NCBI GenBank assembly: GCA_031761875.1
Contig: CP134492.1
Span: 3,038,001 to 3,102,000, forward strand
Direction of reading: 5' to 3'
Source of the DNA: Bacillaceae bacterium IKA-2
GTDB taxonomy: Bacteria > Bacillota > Bacilli > Bacillales > Anaerobacillaceae
DNA: 64,000 nucleotides
This document shows, piece by piece, positions 1 to 8,750 of the stretch. Under the pieces are notes generated by a model. It saw only the letters and a list, made by a program, of their open reading frames with translations. It did no database searches and had not been told where the DNA came from. Both the position numbers and the translations under genes were made by a program. The stretch's first letter is position 1; every line of letters begins with the position of its first letter.

Positions 1-364
1 TCCCCGCTGGATTCATCCCTTTGATTAATTCCGATTTGGCTTGAGCGATACCATCAATTCCATCTTCGAAATTACCAATATGAGCCTTACCTACATTCGT
101 GATTACTGCTATATTTGGTTTAATAATTTCACAGTGTCTCGTTATAACTCCAGGATATGCCATCCCATATTCCAAAACTAACGCTCTATGAATCAAGGAA
201 ATTTGTTCGAGATGCTGTTCTGTATGATCGGTTCTGTTCCAATAATCACTTGATTCGAATGTAATCCAACGCGTTCGTAAAATAGATGCGATGAAAGCCT
301 TCGTTGTTGTTTTCCCTGCACTACCAGTAACCGCAATTGTAGGTCTCTGAATTTTAAAATTCAT
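1..364 (-). CDS. MurF-like Mur ligase family protein, C-terminal part outside the window
   Basis: This is the N-terminal 121 codons of a Mur ligase-type amide synthetase; the gene runs off the left edge. It starts at an ATG (364-362) with a strong GGGGGGAGG-like ribosome site inside the 3' end of the upstream gene. The protein opens directly with the ATP-binding P-loop (VTGSAGKTTT, about residues 11-20). Further on it has the Mur-type TNVGKAHIGNF motif and an AKSEL motif whose lysine matches the carbamylated lysine of Mur ligases. It lacks the N-terminal substrate-binding domain of about 100 residues seen in the two related genes at 5.7-8.7 kb. It starts two bases after the YheC/YheD-like gene, so the two are very likely cotranscribed. 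The acceptor substrate cannot be told. Confidence 0.85.
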   Translation of the reverse strand, partial: MNFKIQRPTIAVTGSAGKTTTKAFIASILRTRWITFESSDYWNRTDHTEQHLEQISLIHRALVLEYGMAYPGVITRHCEIIKPNIAVITNVGKAHIGNFEDGIDGIAQAKSELIKGMNPAG

Positions 365-366
365 CC

Positions 367-1434
367 TTACTTTCCTCCCCCCTTTAAAAGATCCTCTTTA
401 TGGTGTTCGTTTGCTAAATACTTACAATAGCGAATCATATTTTGCACAACATCCATTTCTAAATAAAAGGTAGGTGGGCATCCAGGTCGCCAGTTTACTT
501 CATAGATCCATAACTTTTTCATATTATCAAGTGCTGCATCAATTCCTAATTCATCGATAGATTCAGAAAAATGTTTTTGCTGTAATTCCTCGATATGTTC
601 AGCTAATCGTAATGCGAATTTTTCTAAATAGCGCTTAATGTTGAAAAAGTCATTTCCAAATTGTTGCTTTAAAAAAGGTTCTAAATAATTCATTGAACCG
701 CCTTGATTAATATTAGAAACAATCGAACCACTTGGACCAATACGTGGATAAATAGACGTGATCACCCATTTACCTTCCCCATTTTTTTGAACATGAAGAC
801 GAAAATCAAATGGGTTACCATCAGTCGTTCTACACATTAAATAAGGCTGAATAATATGAGATTCTTCCTTCAATTTTTCATTAATAAAGCTTCTTAATTC
901 TTCATATGATTGGATCGTTTCGACGTTTCCTTTTAATAGCCTAAATTGGTCACCAATTCTTTCAATTAAATTGATATCTTGACCTTTACGCCCATTGACA
1001 GGTTTAAGGACAACTTTTCTATACAGATCAAGAAAATCAAAAAAATGTCTTGAATCTTTGACAATTTCAGATGGAATTAAATATTGAGAGAATTTCCCAG
1101 CCTCTTTTAAACGTTTATAAACATTCATCTTATTCCCAATAGAGTGTGTCGTAAATGGAATAGTTTTCTTTAGTCTGTTAATTATTTCAATAGACTTATT
1201 TAACTTTTCTGGGCTTCCAGCGTTATAAATAACATCAGGAAATGGTAACTCTTTTTCTTGCCAATCACCATTTTCATAAATAAAACCAAGAATAGTTTTT
1301 TGCTTAAAATCCACTCTTTTCGGAGAAAAATAGATGAGTTCAGCGCCTTCCGCCTTTGCAATCGCTGCGTATGGATAGGCTTTTATGACTGTACGAGGAT
1401 CTTTACGATGATGCAACATGCCTATTCTTATCAA
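367..1434 (-). CDS. YheC/YheD family ATP-grasp protein
   Basis: A member of the YheC/YheD family of endospore-associated proteins with an ATP-grasp fold, the fold of D-Ala-D-Ala ligase and glutathione synthetase. Visible features are the N-terminal GMLHHRKDP segment, VVLKPVNGRKGQDI (ATP-binding lysine and glycine-rich loop), a central DFRLHVQKN strand and the C-terminal metal/ATP motif IYEVNWRPG. An open frame exists back to a GTG at 1443, but that codon is part of the GAGGTG ribosome site. A TTG at 1434 sits 7 nt after the GAGG and is the better start (355 aa). It is followed 2 bp later by a Mur ligase gene, which suggests a two-enzyme ligase operon. The substrate is unknown; B. subtilis YheC and YheD are linked to the spore coat. 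Confidence 0.85.
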   Translation of the reverse strand: MIRIGMLHHRKDPRTVIKAYPYAAIAKAEGAELIYFSPKRVDFKQKTILGFIYENGDWQEKELPFPDVIYNAGSPEKLNKSIEIINRLKKTIPFTTHSIGNKMNVYKRLKEAGKFSQYLIPSEIVKDSRHFFDFLDLYRKVVLKPVNGRKGQDINLIERIGDQFRLLKGNVETIQSYEELRSFINEKLKEESHIIQPYLMCRTTDGNPFDFRLHVQKNGEGKWVITSIYPRIGPSGSIVSNINQGGSMNYLEPFLKQQFGNDFFNIKRYLEKFALRLAEHIEELQQKHFSESIDELGIDAALDNMKKLWIYEVNWRPGCPPTFYLEMDVVQNMIRYCKYLANEHHKEDLLKGGGK

Positions 1435-1548
1435 ACCATTCACCTCATTGTTAAAAGTAGTCTTGCTACTATCCGTATCTTCTCTTTTATTAAATGATTT
1501 TCCTACTTTTTTTGGAACGGCAGAAGTGATAAATAATGCCCAATTCTG

Positions 1549-3582
1549 TTACGAGTAAATGGCATTTACTAATAAGGGATAAAAATAACCAGTTAATCCT
1601 CGAAAACACACTTCCAATCCAATTAAAATGACCTGGCCACTTTTATCACTTACGATAACGGGATTTTCTTGTCCCTTATGATGATCTGGCCAGTAACCAG
1701 AAATAAAGGCATTATCCCCATTAGTATAGGTTGCTAATACTTCAACCTCGTCGATATTAGTAAACCATGCTGGGCGATAGACAAACCCAATGTCATTTTT
1801 ATTAAAACCAGCAGTTATTGGCGTGTTTTTATAATCAACTTTAACAATGGCATTGTCGTTCCATCCAGAAACATTTGTTTTGACCTTTGTTAATCTAAAA
1901 ACTTTTTGGATCGCTCTTGTAGCTCCTGCTCCTATCGCAATTACCTTACCACCTCTATTAACAAATGATCTTATATTTTCGACGCACGCCTGCTGCTGTT
2001 CTTTATTTTCCAACGCAAACTGTCGGTATGGTTCTTTCACTCTTTGATGAGTATAAAATAATTGTTCATTACCGTTATAAATAATAACGTCAATATCGCT
2101 TAAAGTATTTCTATGAACTATGTCTTTCGGTTTTAATTCTATAAATTTTAATCCAAGCTCTTGAAGAGCTGATTTTAATCCAGCATGTGATTGTTTTCTA
2201 AACATACCGCCATCACAAATAATCGCGATGGTTGTTTTTTTAATGTTTTTTAGTGGAAATGGTTGAGGAGAACTAGTAGTAAGTGATAGACCTCTTATCG
2301 GTTTGGTTTGCGCATTCAACGGTTCAATGACTTTTGAAGCTTTAACTCCCCATAATAACGGTAAATTCCACGTACAGAGTTCGGTCATTTTCGGACCACT
2401 TGAGAGATTTTCTCCCGGCCACAAAACTGTATTAGCGAAAACAGACTTCGCTTGATCCATTTTTATAATAAAGGTGCCTTTTTTATAGAAATAGTTGTTT
2501 GCATGAAAGGCAGTTAATGATACGTGAACGGTTACCTGATTACTTAGTAAATATTCCACTAGTTTAAATAAAGCTCTCTGATCCTCACTGATCGACGTTA
2601 ATATATAAGCGCTAGGGAAGATTTGATTGTAAAAATGAGTTTCTTGTAAACCTCTTTTAAAGAAAGTGATTTGGTTCATAATCAGATTTTTTTTATGTCT
2701 AGCTATAAAACGGCATCCACCTAACAACGCAAAATACTGCCAGAGTACACCGTCTTCCACTCGTGTTGGAGCTTCAATCGTACACCCGAGGGCACCATGA
2801 AGAATTGAATACATGGCAGCGCTAACCGGAGAGTAGTCATCCCACCCTTGTTCACTATCACGAAGCGGGATAATGGTTCCGGTTAAATTTTTATAACGTG
2901 AAGATGAAAAACTAGATTTATTATCACTTATGGACTGTTCCATTTTTATTGCTAAGGGGAGAGCCCATTTCTGATACAAATCATACTCATAGTTAGGATT
3001 ATGTGGGTGTGTACAAGGTTCGATAATACCTAACCTTTGCTGATCATTACAGACATATCCATGAAGATCGAATACAGAAATAGGATGACAAGCAGTAATA
3101 AGTTCAGTAATTACTTTTGTCTCTGGCTGAGATTGCGCGATAAAATCCCGATTCAAATCAAAACCATTTCCATTGAACCTTGTTTGTCTATCTCTTCCAT
3201 CGGGATTAGCACAGACAATGCAAAATAGGATGAGATCTTCTAAAAGTGGATGGTCGCCGCCTTCTGCAAAATGAGCTAATAGTCTAAGAATCGCATTTGC
3301 TCCAACTGTTTCATGTCCGTGTATATTGGCAATAATTACAATTGGTAATTTATTGGAGATTTCAGGAGGAGTGTTATTTTCTAAACTACTGATAAGCTGT
3401 TGCGCATTTCTTTGGCAATAGCTTTTATTATATGTCGCTGGATCCTTACTAACTGTTATGCAATAAATGTTTTGACCTTTTGCTGATTGCCCGATCACCT
3501 CCGCTAAAAGGTAAGGAGAGGAATGAGATTCGCTTACTAGCAAGGCCACTAATTGTGAATACGGATTGTTTCCATTAACCAT
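1549..3582 (-). CDS. M14 family zinc carboxypeptidase-like protein with C-terminal GATase1-like domain
   Basis: A 677-aa protein. Residues about 1-300 form an M14 metallopeptidase domain: zinc ligands H88 and E91 (HGHE), the NPDGRDRQTR substrate-binding stretch, FDLHGY with the third zinc ligand near H174, and a later IEAPTR segment that could hold the catalytic glutamate. The last 225 residues look like a class I glutamine-amidotransferase or ThuA-like flavodoxin fold (IAIICDGGMFRKQSHAG, SFVNRGGKVIAIGAG), without an obvious catalytic cysteine. There is no signal peptide. The ATG start is preceded by AGGAAGGAGG. The gene lies among amide ligases and a peptidoglycan hydrolase-like gene, so it may trim peptides made by them, which is inference. 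Confidence 0.85.
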   Translation of the reverse strand: MVNGNNPYSQLVALLVSESHSSPYLLAEVIGQSAKGQNIYCITVSKDPATYNKSYCQRNAQQLISSLENNTPPEISNKLPIVIIANIHGHETVGANAILRLLAHFAEGGDHPLLEDLILFCIVCANPDGRDRQTRFNGNGFDLNRDFIAQSQPETKVITELITACHPISVFDLHGYVCNDQQRLGIIEPCTHPHNPNYEYDLYQKWALPLAIKMEQSISDNKSSFSSSRYKNLTGTIIPLRDSEQGWDDYSPVSAAMYSILHGALGCTIEAPTRVEDGVLWQYFALLGGCRFIARHKKNLIMNQITFFKRGLQETHFYNQIFPSAYILTSISEDQRALFKLVEYLLSNQVTVHVSLTAFHANNYFYKKGTFIIKMDQAKSVFANTVLWPGENLSSGPKMTELCTWNLPLLWGVKASKVIEPLNAQTKPIRGLSLTTSSPQPFPLKNIKKTTIAIICDGGMFRKQSHAGLKSALQELGLKFIELKPKDIVHRNTLSDIDVIIYNGNEQLFYTHQRVKEPYRQFALENKEQQQACVENIRSFVNRGGKVIAIGAGATRAIQKVFRLTKVKTNVSGWNDNAIVKVDYKNTPITAGFNKNDIGFVYRPAWFTNIDEVEVLATYTNGDNAFISGYWPDHHKGQENPVIVSDKSGQVILIGLEVCFRGLTGYFYPLLVNAIYS

Positions 3583-3699
3583 TATTTCGCCTCCTTCCTA
3601 GTAGTAAATTCAGCAAGGAGGAAAATTGTTATCGATATATAACCCAAAAATCAATCTAAATTTTGAGAATACGATTATAGTTTCTAGAAAATCAACAAA

Positions 3700-3729
3700 A
3701 AAAAACGAGGGAAAATTCCCTCGTTTTTT
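3700..3729 (-). terminator. Intrinsic terminator of the NlpC/P60-repeat gene
   Basis: A near-perfect inverted repeat with a GC core (CGAGGGA / TCCCTCG) flanked by A and T tracts. It directly overlaps the stop codon of the gene at 3728 and reads as a strong terminator on the minus strand. Confidence 0.9.
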
Positions 3730-5533
3730 ATAATACTCGACGTGCTGTCACAAAATTATCTTTGTACCAGCTCATTGTTATACTGACTCTTCTTATTCCT
3801 AAAGCAGAGCTAGCAGGGTGAATCACTTCACCGTTACCAATATAGATGCCTACTGTTGTTGGTGCTCCATTATTATCTGAACCGAAAAATAATAAGTCAC
3901 CTTTTTGCCATTCGTTACTTGAGACAGCTTGACCTAATTTTGACAGATCTAAAAGACTGTTTGCAGATAAGTCAATACCATTTATTTTATAAACAAAGCG
4001 AGCATAACCTAATGCATTAAAAGCTAAATTTGCTTCATCGTTTACTTGACTAAATGATGCTTTTTGACGCAACTCTACTGCACTTTTGGCAATCTCATCA
4101 CCTGTTACTACTTCTTCAACAGCGTCTTCGTCAATCATTGGTGTTGAGTTAGCATCGATTACTCGACGCGCTGTCACAAAATTATCTTTGTACCAGCTCA
4201 TTGTCATATTTGCTCTTCTTATTCCTAAAGCAGCGCTAGCAGGGTGAATGAATTCACCGTTACCAATATAGATAGCTACTGTTGTTGGTGCTCCATTATT
4301 ATCTGAACCAAAAAATAATAAGTCACCTTTTTGCCATTCGTTTCTTGAGACAGCTTGGCCTAATTTGGATAGATCTGACAGACTGTTTGCAGATAACTCA
4401 ATACCATTTATTTTATAAACATAGCGAGCATAACCTAATGCATTAAAAGCTAAATTTGCTTCATCGTTTACTTGACTAAATGATGCTTTTTGACGCAACT
4501 CTACTGCACTTTTGGCAATCGCATCACCGCTTACTTCGACTGTGCCAGAAGTAGGTGGTTGCTCTGTTTCTTCTTCAACGACGTCCTCGTCTGCCACTTC
4601 CGTTGAGTTAGAATCGATCACCCGACGTGCTGTTACGTAGTTTTCTTGGTACCAATCAAAAAGGATGACACTTTTCTTAATACCGCTTGAGTCAGAAAGA
4701 ATATAGAATTGTGAATTTCCAGCATAAATGCCTACTAGTGCTGGTTTTCCATTACTTGCACCGTTAGAAAAAAAGACTAGATCGCCTATTTGTAAATCAC
4801 TTTGTTCAACGTAAGTTCCAACATTCGCCATTTCGCTAATATTTCTAGATTCCAAGTCAATTCCATTTTGCTTGAATACATAGTAAGCAAAACCAGTTGT
4901 ATTAAATGTTAACGTATCTTCATTATAGTTAAATCCATAAGTAACTTTTCCTACTAAACTTTCAATAGTTTCAATAATTTGATTTCCTTGTGTTAGATCA
5001 TTTTGCGCTTGCATGAAATGTGGGATCACACGTCTAGCTGTTTTATAGAAGTCTCTGTAATAAGAGCTACTACCTAAATCAGAAACAATAATATCGCTCC
5101 TTGAATCCGCCATATGTACCATCTTATTATTTCCCATATAGATACCGACATGGGTGTAAGCCGATCCGTATCCTGGTGTGTCATCAAAGAAGAGTAAATC
5201 ACCTTTTTGCAAGTCACTTTTAGGAACAAATTCTCCTAATTGTGCTTGTATCTCAATGTTTCTTGTACCAATATCAATGCCATTTTGTTGAAATACGAAA
5301 TAAACATAACCACCACATCCAAATACATACGGGGCCGTATCCTTGTACTCTGTATAATGGTAAGTCGCTTTACCGATTAAATCTACACCTGTTTCAATGA
5401 TTGAATCTGCTTTTGCTTCAACTACTGAAGTCTGAGTAGCCGCGGTTGTTTGAGCATTTACTAGCTTCGAAGTTTCAGGTAAGGCACCTAAAGTAATCAT
5501 TAGGCAAAATGTTGCTGTGATGATTTTTTTGAT
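3728..5533 (-). CDS. Exported protein with four NlpC/P60-type repeats, only the first with a catalytic cysteine
   Basis: A secreted cell-wall-hydrolase-like protein of about 601 aa built of four modules of roughly 125-140 residues. Module 1 keeps the NlpC/P60 catalytic cysteine (FGCGGYVYF) and histidines (THVGIYMG, VHMAD). In modules 2-4 the cysteine position reads FNTTGF, FNALGY and FNALGY, and the THVGIY histidine is replaced by L or T, so these are probably binding or structural modules. Modules 3 and 4 are almost identical even at DNA level, 426 bp apart. The first ATG (5500) lies about 40 nt from the ribosome site. A perfect AAGGAGGG at 5547-5540 instead points to an ATC codon at 5533, and the 11 added codons (IKKIITATFCL) complete a classical signal peptide. 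Start codon use is therefore unusual or reflects a base error. Confidence 0.85.
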   Translation of the reverse strand: MKKIITATFCLMITLGALPETSKLVNAQTTAATQTSVVEAKADSIIETGVDLIGKATYHYTEYKDTAPYVFGCGGYVYFVFQQNGIDIGTRNIEIQAQLGEFVPKSDLQKGDLLFFDDTPGYGSAYTHVGIYMGNNKMVHMADSRSDIIVSDLGSSSYYRDFYKTARRVIPHFMQAQNDLTQGNQIIETIESLVGKVTYGFNYNEDTLTFNTTGFAYYVFKQNGIDLESRNISEMANVGTYVEQSDLQIGDLVFFSNGASNGKPALVGIYAGNSQFYILSDSSGIKKSVILFDWYQENYVTARRVIDSNSTEVADEDVVEEETEQPPTSGTVEVSGDAIAKSAVELRQKASFSQVNDEANLAFNALGYARYVYKINGIELSANSLSDLSKLGQAVSRNEWQKGDLLFFGSDNNGAPTTVAIYIGNGEFIHPASAALGIRRANMTMSWYKDNFVTARRVIDANSTPMIDEDAVEEVVTGDEIAKSAVELRQKASFSQVNDEANLAFNALGYARFVYKINGIDLSANSLLDLSKLGQAVSSNEWQKGDLLFFGSDNNGAPTTVGIYIGNGEVIHPASSALGIRRVSITMSWYKDNFVTARRVL

Positions 5534-5615
5534 AAAAATCCCTCCTTGATGTTTTACTCTCTTAGACTAATTTACTAGCTGAGTGTAACATAGAAAGGAG
5601 GAACTTTTATCTTGT

Positions 5616-5666
5616 AAAAACTACCAATTTGTAGACTGAAAAAGAAAATAAAAGAAGGTAGTTTTT
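5616..5666 (-). terminator. Probable terminator of MurF-like gene 1
   Basis: Ten-base arms AAAAACTACC and GGTAGTTTTT enclose a loop of about 30 bases just after the gene ending at 5694. The T tract of the arm makes a plausible minus-strand terminator, though the loop is long. Confidence 0.5.
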
Positions 5667-5693
5667 CATTTTTTCTACAGCTTTATTAGCGTT

Positions 5694-7088
5694 TTATTGA
5701 TTTTTATTAACCTTAAGTTCTTCAGCTAACTGAAGCATTTCTTTATTTAGTCTTGATCCTTTCACTAAAAGTAATGAATTCTTATTTAAGAGCTCTTCAA
5801 GTAACTCTTTAACCCTTTCTAGATTTTCAAATTTAAAGACTTTACCCTTAAATCCATCCATCAACCCCTGATTTGCCATCTCCTCAGCTAAAGGGCCAAC
5901 CGTAATCAAGATATCGACATTCTCTTTTGCTATTAAACTACCTACTTGCCGATGAATCTTTTTTTCATATACTCCCAGTTGTTGGATATCTCCAATAAGC
6001 AGCAATGTTTCTTTGTTTCTACCTAAAGAACTAAGCACCTTAAGTGCTGCTTCAATAGAGGTAGGATTTGTACTCCATGTATCATCAATTATTTGTGACT
6101 CGTTAATTCCTGAAAATACCTCTAAATGTCTTTCCATGTTAGTAAACGTCTTTAATCTTCTTGAAGCCTCGTCTAACCCTATTCCAATTTCATAAACGGC
6201 AGCCACTGCAGCTAGTGCATTATAGACTTGATGATCCCCGTATCCTGGGACTGACATTGGATATTTATTCTCTTCAAAGCACAATGTAAATTCCATACCG
6301 TTTTCACTAAACCTTATATTTTCAGCTTTAAAGTCTGCCTTTGGATTACATCCAAAGTATACGACACGACCTTTAAAATGATTGAGGGGAAGTTTTTTTA
6401 TATTTTCATTATCACCATTTAAGATTAGCACACCATCTGGATCCATTCCCTCAATAATTTCACCCTTTGCTTGAATGTAACCATCTATCGTTTTACAATG
6501 CTCTAAGTGATCTATTCCAATTGTCGTAATAATTCCAATTGTAGGACGGTAAATCATACAATGGTACTTTAAATTCCCGGGATTGCCTAACCCCGTTTCA
6601 AATACACCAACATCTATCTGATCATCAATACCTAGAAGATAAATAAATGATCTACGAGGTTCATTTAAATTTTTAACTGTTTTTTTAACTTGATGACTTT
6701 GCTCTAAAATATGTGTAATCATCTCCCTAGTTGTTGTTTTTCCACATGTTCCTGTAATAGCGACAATCGGAATATCAAACTGATTTCTGTAGTAATTTAC
6801 GAATTTCCAAAAAGCATCTCTTATTTTCTCAACACGGATAATCGTTACCTTTTCACTTGCTCCTTTTAATTCTTCATCTCTCTTATCGGTTATAATTGCA
6901 CAAGGCTCAACTCTCTTTAAAACATCCCAATCTATCTGTTGATGCCTTCCAACAAAAATTAAAGTCTTTCTAACTCTAATTTTATGACGGTTCAATTCTA
7001 CAGCAGCTTTAATAAACCAGCTTTCTTCTCCCTGTATTAGCTCTCCTTGAATAAGATCCCGAATCTCCTTTAGTTTAATCGGCTTCAA
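5694..7088 (-). CDS. MurF-like Mur ligase family protein, copy 1
   Basis: A 464-aa three-domain protein like MurF (UDP-MurNAc-tripeptide:D-Ala-D-Ala ligase). It has an N-terminal recognition domain (about 1-105), the P-loop VAITGTCGKTTTREM, the central TTIGIDHLEHCKTIDG motif with the AKGE lysine, and the DDTWSTNPTSIEAAL motif equivalent to the DAYNANP region of MurF. The serine or asparagine usual in the MurF P-loop is cysteine here. The start is a TTG 8 nt after AAGGAGTG. It is a divergent paralogue of the next gene upstream (7301-8680), and probably not the housekeeping MurF, which normally sits by ddl. It probably joins an amino acid or peptide to a carboxylate using ATP; the substrates are not known. 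Confidence 0.85.
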   Translation of the reverse strand: MKPIKLKEIRDLIQGELIQGEESWFIKAAVELNRHKIRVRKTLIFVGRHQQIDWDVLKRVEPCAIITDKRDEELKGASEKVTIIRVEKIRDAFWKFVNYYRNQFDIPIVAITGTCGKTTTREMITHILEQSHQVKKTVKNLNEPRRSFIYLLGIDDQIDVGVFETGLGNPGNLKYHCMIYRPTIGIITTIGIDHLEHCKTIDGYIQAKGEIIEGMDPDGVLILNGDNENIKKLPLNHFKGRVVYFGCNPKADFKAENIRFSENGMEFTLCFEENKYPMSVPGYGDHQVYNALAAVAAVYEIGIGLDEASRRLKTFTNMERHLEVFSGINESQIIDDTWSTNPTSIEAALKVLSSLGRNKETLLLIGDIQQLGVYEKKIHRQVGSLIAKENVDILITVGPLAEEMANQGLMDGFKGKVFKFENLERVKELLEELLNKNSLLLVKGSRLNKEMLQLAEELKVNKNQ

Positions 7089-7236
7089 TTTTATATCACT
7101 CCTTTTCTACATATCTATGCAAAAGACCTTATCAGTGTTTGTAGAAAGAAAGGCTCAAGCGACTTGATGAAGTTGAATAGTTGGTAATTAGCTAGCGCCA
7201 ACATTCCAAGTTAAAAGGTTATATTGTCCTGTTTGT

Positions 7237-7276
7237 AAATTAAAAAGCAAAAGTCTGACTTTCCCGTCAAACTTTT
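7237..7276 (-). terminator. Terminator of MurF-like gene 2
   Basis: On the minus strand AAAAGTTTGAC and GTCAGACTTTT pair with one mismatch around a 6-nt loop and are followed by GCTTTTTAATTT. It lies 25 bp after the gene ending at 7301, so the two Mur-like genes are transcribed separately. Confidence 0.75.
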
Positions 7277-7300
7277 ACCTCCGTCTAAAAAATAGTTTTT

Positions 7301-8680
7301 TTAACCTCTGGCTAATCTCTTCGTTAGCAGTACTAATGGACGATCATATCCGTAACCTTTTACCAACAATATTTTTTGAGAATCAAGCATTTCTACTAGC
7401 ATTTCATAGAGTCCAGCTAATGTTTCGAAAGCGTAAATTGGGCCTTTGAATCCCTTCTTTTTCGCTTGCTTCCCAATATCATCTGCCTTTTTGCCAACCG
7501 TAATTAGTGTATCTACTTTGTATTTGACAACCATATCGCCAATTTGTCGATGATATTCTTCATCAAAGTCCCCGAGACGATTGATTTCTCCTAACAAAGC
7601 TATTTTTGTTCTTCCTTTTGCCAATGATTTTAAAACTTTTAAAGCAGCTTCAATTGACATTGGGTTTGTTAAAAAAGTGTCATCTAAAATCATCGCTCCA
7701 CTCATTCCGTGGGAAAGTTCAAGATATCTTCCAAAGGGCCGATACCCTCTTAAATAATCAATCGCTTCCTTTATTCCCATCCCTATTTCACTTACAGCGG
7801 CGATAGTGGCAAGCGCATTTTCTACTTGGTGTTCTCCATACCCAGGGACAAATACTGAATAATTTTTTTTCTCAAAAGTGAGCGTAAATGCCATTCCTCC
7901 TTCTACAAAGTCAATGTTAGAAGCTCGATAGTGACAGCTTGGATCGATGCCGAATCTGACAATTCTCCCTTTACAGTTTTCAAGTTTTAGTTTCTTTATG
8001 TTCTCATCATCGCCATTCAAGATAAGAACTCCTGTTTCATCAATACAATCAAGCATTTCCGCTTTGGCTTTTAGATAATTCTCAAAAGTACCACAACCAT
8101 CTAAATGGTAAACTCCTATGTTCGTAATGACTCCAATTGTCGGCTTAAAATATCGACAATGCTCTGTAATATCACCAGGACGTCCGACAGCTGTTTCAAT
8201 AACTGCAGCTTTAGTGTTGTGATCAATGCCTAATAAATAGGGAAGGTCTTGTAGTCGTGAATTAGCACTTCCTTTTGTGGCTTGAACGGTACGATCATTA
8301 CTTAGTATTTGTGTAATCATTTCTTTTGTTGTTGTTTTTCCACATGTTCCTGTAACAGCTACGACTGGAATATCAATGAGATCTCGATAGTACTCTACGA
8401 AAGTCCAAAAAGCTTTACTAGTCTGTTGAACTAAGATAACTGTACATTGAGGGATAGATTGTAGCTCATCAAATATTTCATCAGTAACAACTACACATGG
8501 TGAAAAACTTTTAATTCTATCCCAATCTACTTTTCTTTTTAACCTAAGGAAAATCATCGACTTTTTTGTATGAAGTTTTTCTAGACGATAAACAACATCC
8601 TCTACACTCCAATCCTCTGATCCCTTTACTAGTTTTCCATCAATAACTTCTCTTATGTCCTTTACCGAGTGTGGTATCAA
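7301..8680 (-). CDS. MurF-like Mur ligase family protein, copy 2
   Basis: A tandem paralogue of the gene at 5694-7088 with the same layout: N-terminal domain, VAVTGTCGKTTTKEM P-loop, TNIGVYHLDGCGTF with AKAE lysine, DDTFLTNPMSIEAAL and a C-terminal ligase domain. The open frame reaches a GTG at 8689, but this overlaps the AGGAAGGAG ribosome site. The TTG at 8680 is spaced 8 nt from it and is preferred (459 aa). The two copies differ widely, so the duplication is old and they may act on different acceptors or in sequence, as the Mur ligases of peptidoglycan do. The upstream neighbour is an ATP-grasp protein. The combination of ATP-grasp and Mur ligase recalls cyanophycin synthetase, where both sit in one chain. 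Confidence 0.85.
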   Translation of the reverse strand: MIPHSVKDIREVIDGKLVKGSEDWSVEDVVYRLEKLHTKKSMIFLRLKRKVDWDRIKSFSPCVVVTDEIFDELQSIPQCTVILVQQTSKAFWTFVEYYRDLIDIPVVAVTGTCGKTTTKEMITQILSNDRTVQATKGSANSRLQDLPYLLGIDHNTKAAVIETAVGRPGDITEHCRYFKPTIGVITNIGVYHLDGCGTFENYLKAKAEMLDCIDETGVLILNGDDENIKKLKLENCKGRIVRFGIDPSCHYRASNIDFVEGGMAFTLTFEKKNYSVFVPGYGEHQVENALATIAAVSEIGMGIKEAIDYLRGYRPFGRYLELSHGMSGAMILDDTFLTNPMSIEAALKVLKSLAKGRTKIALLGEINRLGDFDEEYHRQIGDMVVKYKVDTLITVGKKADDIGKQAKKKGFKGPIYAFETLAGLYEMLVEMLDSQKILLVKGYGYDRPLVLLTKRLARG

Positions 8681-8750
8681 ATCTAACACTCCTTCCTACT
8701 TTAACTTATTTTTTAAAAAGGAAGTTGACACGGCTGTTGACGTTATTTTT

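Noticed and set aside
1258-1497. Open frame on the plus strand, 79 codons
   Set aside because: It lies antisense to the YheC/YheD gene, has no ribosome site and a composition unlike the other proteins.
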